A stretch of DNA of 64,000 bases, taken from contig JBNPWE010000009.1 in the NCBI GenBank assembly GCA_050433985.1, forward strand, positions 1-64,000. Reading direction: 5' to 3'. Each line of letters opens with the position of its first letter. Within the stretch, counting starts at the first letter, position 1. The notes beneath the pieces were generated by a model that was given only the letters and a program-made list of their open reading frames with translations, was not told where the DNA came from and searched no databases. The DNA comes from JACIYW01 sp014359745. GTDB lineage: Bacteria; Pseudomonadota; Alphaproteobacteria; Rhodobacterales; Rhodobacteraceae. The position numbers and the translations under genes are program-made. Below are positions 61,761-64,000 of this stretch, piece by piece.

Positions 61761-62351
61761 ATGGGTGACTTGAAGAAAGACGAATTTGACAATACCGCAA
61801 CGGCAAATACCTTTGCCGAAGATGACGCCGGTTTTGACGATGAAACCAGCGATCCGGCGCTTGATCTGCTTGCCGAACTGGAACAGACCCGCGCCGAACG
61901 CGATGACATGCGCGACCGCTTCATGCGGGCGCTTGCCGATGCCGAAAACGCCCGCAAGCGCGGCGAGCGCGACCGGCGAGAGGCCGAAAGCTACGGCGGC
62001 GCGAAATTCTCGCGCGATATCCTGCCGGTCTATGACAACCTGAAACGCGCCCTTGATTCGGTCACCGACGAACAGCGCGCCGTGGCATCATCGCTTCTGG
62101 AAGGTGTCGAGCTGACGATGCGCGAACTGCTCAACATCTTCGCGCGCCACGGCATCAAACGCATCGCCCCCGAACCGGGCGATCCGTTCGATCCGCAAAT
62201 TCACCAGGCCATGTTCGAGGCCCCGGTGCCCGACATTCCCGGCGGCGGCATCATTCAGGTGATGACCGAAGGGTTCATGCTGCACGACCGGCTGTTGCGC
62301 CCGGCGCAGGTGGGCGTTTCTTCCAGCCCCAAGGCACCCCCCAAGGCCTGA
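61761..62351 (+). CDS. grpE: DnaK nucleotide-exchange factor GrpE
   Basis: A 196-residue co-chaperone promoting ADP release from DnaK. Acidic N-terminus, long coiled coil (LLAELEQTRAERDDMRDRFM), then the beta domain GIKRIAPEPGDPFDPQIHQAMF and IQVMTEGFMLHDRLLRPAQVGVS. Paired with hrcA, a common order. Ends in a convergent region with mutS. Confidence 0.96.
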   Translation: MGDLKKDEFDNTATANTFAEDDAGFDDETSDPALDLLAELEQTRAERDDMRDRFMRALADAENARKRGERDRREAESYGGAKFSRDILPVYDNLKRALDSVTDEQRAVASSLLEGVELTMRELLNIFARHGIKRIAPEPGDPFDPQIHQAMFEAPVPDIPGGGIIQVMTEGFMLHDRLLRPAQVGVSSSPKAPPKA

Positions 62352-62377
62352 CCGCGCAGGACCGTGCACCGTACGCT

Positions 62378-62398
62378 GGTCGGGCCCAAAGCCCGACC
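62378..62398 (+). terminator. Hairpin after grpE
   Basis: GGTCGGGC CCAAA GCCCGACC, a perfect 8-bp stem 27 bases past the grpE stop, but without a T-run. It may be a stabilising 3' end or Rho-dependent terminator. Confidence 0.5.
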
Positions 62399-62416
62399 GG
62401 AACCCGACCAAAGCCA

Positions 62417-62434
62417 GACCGGGTTTTCCCGGTC
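62417..62434. terminator. Hairpin at the mutS 3' end
   Basis: GACCGGG TTTT CCCGGTC, a perfect 7-bp stem that overlaps the mutS stop codon, in the convergent grpE/mutS gap. No clear T-run follows on either strand. Confidence 0.4.
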
Positions 62435-64000
62435 ACTTTCGGGGCACATCATCCCCCGAACCTGCCCCCGATCCTGCCAGCGCCTTCAATTCATAAATCA
62501 GGGCCAGCGCCTCGCGCGGCGACAGGCTGTCAGGCTCTATCGCCGCGATCCGCGTCAGCGCCGGGTTGGTTTCCGGCGGGCTCATTGCTGCGGGTGCCGC
62601 CCGTGTGGCGGCAAAAAGCGGCAGGTCATCAATCAGCGCCTTGCGCGCGGCGCCGCCCTGGCGCTCGCCCTTTTCCAGCGCCTCAAGAACAGTCCGCGCC
62701 CGCTCCACCACCGGCTGCGGAAGGCCGGCCAGCCGCGCCACCTGCACCCCATAGGATCGGTCCGCCGCACCGCGCCGCACCTCGTGCAGAAAGATCACAT
62801 CGCCCTGCCATTCGCGCACCGTCACGGTGGCGTTGGTCACGCCCGCCAGCGTGCCGGCCAGCGCCGTCATCTCGTGGTAATGGGTGGCGAAAATGCCCCG
62901 GCAGCGGTTGACATCGTGCAGATGTTCCAGCACCGCCCAGGCAATCGACAGCCCGTCATAGGTGGCCGTCCCGCGCCCGATTTCATCAAGGATCACCAAG
63001 GCCCGGTCATCGGCCTGGTTAAGAATCGCGGCGGTTTCCACCATCTCGACCATGAATGTCGAACGCCCCCGCGCCAGATCATCCGACGCGCCGACCCGGC
63101 TGAAAACCTGTGAAATCAACCCGATACGCGCCTTGGTCGCGGGGACATGGAACCCGGCCTGTGCCAGCAGTGCAATCAGGGCGTTCTGGCGCAGGAAGGT
63201 CGATTTCCCGGCCATATTCGGCCCGGTCAGCAACCATATCGCGCCGTCGTCCAACGCGCAGTCATTGGCCACGAATGGCACGCCATCGCGCAAAAGCGCC
63301 TGTTCCACCACCGGGTGCCGCCCCGCCGTGATCTCGAATGCGCGGCTGTTATCGACCCGTGGCGCGCACCAATTGCGATCGGCCGACAGGTCGGCCGAAG
63401 CCGCCGCCAGATCGATCACCGCCAGGGCGGCGGCCGCCTCTGACAGGGGCCGGGCCTGTTCCAGAACCGCCGCCACCAGGCTTTCAAAGATGCGTTTCTC
63501 AACCTCCATCGCCCGCCCGCCGGCGTTCAGGATACGCGCCTCCAGATCCGACAGCTCCAGGGTGGTGAAACGCACCTGATTGGCCGTGGTCTGCCGGTGT
63601 ATGAACCGCGCATTCAACGGCGGGGCCAGCATCTTTTCGGCATGGGTTGCCGTTGTTTCAATGAAATAGCCCAGCACATTGTTGTGCTTGATCTTGAGCG
63701 AAGCCACCCCCGCCTCTTGGGCATAATCCGCCTGCATCCCGGCGATCACCCCGCGCCCTTCGTCGCGCAACCTGCGGGCCTGATCCAGATCGGCGTCATA
63801 CCCCGCCGCTACAAACCCACCATCGCGCACCATCACCGGCGGCTCTGCCACCAGCGCCCGCTCCAGCAGATCGCGCAGCGATCCGTGCCCGGTCAGCGCG
63901 GCGCGCGCCGTGGCCAATTGTGCGGGAATATCGCCGGTCAGCCGCGCCGCAATCGCCCCGGCCCGTTCCAGCCCGTTGCGGATCGCCGCCAGATCGCGCG
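62433..64000 (-). CDS. mutS: DNA mismatch repair ATPase MutS, partial
   Basis: The C-terminal ~521 residues of MutS; the frame is open to the right edge, so the N-terminal mismatch-binding and connector domains lie outside. Visible: the clamp region (LKIKHNNVLGYFIETTATHAEKM), Walker A GPNMAGKSTFLRQNA, Walker B/D-loop LVILDEIGRGTATYDGLSIAW and ATHYHEMTAL. Near its end a short Pro/Ala-rich linker precedes SLSPREALALIYELKAL, the tetramerisation/MutL-contact helix. Converges on grpE. Confidence 0.97.
   Translation of the reverse strand, partial: RDLAAIRNGLERAGAIAARLTGDIPAQLATARAALTGHGSLRDLLERALVAEPPVMVRDGGFVAAGYDADLDQARRLRDEGRGVIAGMQADYAQEAGVASLKIKHNNVLGYFIETTATHAEKMLAPPLNARFIHRQTTANQVRFTTLELSDLEARILNAGGRAMEVEKRIFESLVAAVLEQARPLSEAAAALAVIDLAAASADLSADRNWCAPRVDNSRAFEITAGRHPVVEQALLRDGVPFVANDCALDDGAIWLLTGPNMAGKSTFLRQNALIALLAQAGFHVPATKARIGLISQVFSRVGASDDLARGRSTFMVEMVETAAILNQADDRALVILDEIGRGTATYDGLSIAWAVLEHLHDVNRCRGIFATHYHEMTALAGTLAGVTNATVTVREWQGDVIFLHEVRRGAADRSYGVQVARLAGLPQPVVERARTVLEALEKGERQGGAARKALIDDLPLFAATRAAPAAMSPPETNPALTRIAAIEPDSLSPREALALIYELKALAGSGAGSGDDVPRK

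Noticed and set aside
1..64000. tRNA genes, CRISPR arrays, insertion sequences and prophage
   Set aside because: None were recognised by eye; short direct repeats found do not have CRISPR spacing, and no transposase or integrase is encoded.

Overview
The window is GC-rich, chromosomal alphaproteobacterial DNA, most likely from the Rhodobacterales (Rhodobacter/Roseobacter group). The evidence is gene content and order: rpsT-enoyl-CoA hydratase-mutM // ubiE-ubiB; ccoNOQP and ccoGHIS beside a universal-stress gene, fnrL and hemN; and the origin-proximal block maf-aroE-coaE-dnaQ // hemJ-rho-mnmE-mnmG-rsmG-parA-parB. Almost all of it is core housekeeping sequence. No tRNA, rRNA, CRISPR array, IS element or prophage was recognised.

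Layout. (1) 1-777: an AT-richer, partial membrane-anchored coiled-coil gene of unknown function runs off the left edge. It sits beside rpsT, where dnaA is often found in relatives. (2) 1.0-9.6 kb: rpsT, DNA repair (mutM), ubiquinone synthesis (ubiE, ubiB), tRNA t6A synthesis (Sua5/TsaC), and an acyl-CoA dehydrogenase with a metallo-beta-lactamase-fold hydrolase. (3) 9.7-22.2 kb: a low-oxygen respiration block with cbb3 oxidase assembly genes (ccoGHIS), structural genes (ccoNOQP), a Usp protein, FnrL and HemN. Four FNR-type boxes lie in its promoters. A LysR-type regulator and a 42-residue ORF split the two cco operons. (4) 22.4-31.7 kb: a glycosyltransferase, the yejABEF peptide importer, a two-domain membrane cytochrome c, and prephenate dehydratase. 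(5) 31.9-41.2 kb: YfgM-like/BamB/Der, then an AI-2E-family permease, an Hda-like DnaA regulator, Ppk and Ppx. (6) 41.2-49.7 kb: a decayed LysR gene, zapE, an MFS transporter, smr/mltA/Tim44-like, fxsA, secB, dnaQ, coaE and aroE. (7) 49.7-58 kb: maf, a strong oriC candidate with clustered DnaA boxes, hemJ, rho, mnmE, mnmG, rsmG, and parAB with two perfect parS sites. (8) 58-64 kb: hemW, rdgB, rph, hrcA, grpE, and a mutS running off the right edge.

Three patterns are not explained by ordinary annotation. First, a roughly 70-85 bp interspersed element occurs seven times, nearly always just downstream of genes. It shares a pyrimidine-rich core followed by an A-run (T-run on the other strand). Second, two arrays of four heptamers spaced exactly 11 bp apart lie upstream of the AI-2E-type permease and between zapE and the MFS gene, which suggests a shared OmpR/PhoB-type regulator. 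Third, there is the foreign-looking gene at the left edge.

How the genes work together: FnrL probably coordinates the high-affinity oxidase, its copper/heme assembly factors and oxygen-independent heme synthesis. The origin/partition block combines oriC, parS and ParAB, with the Hda-like protein about 14 kb away as a likely brake on DnaA.
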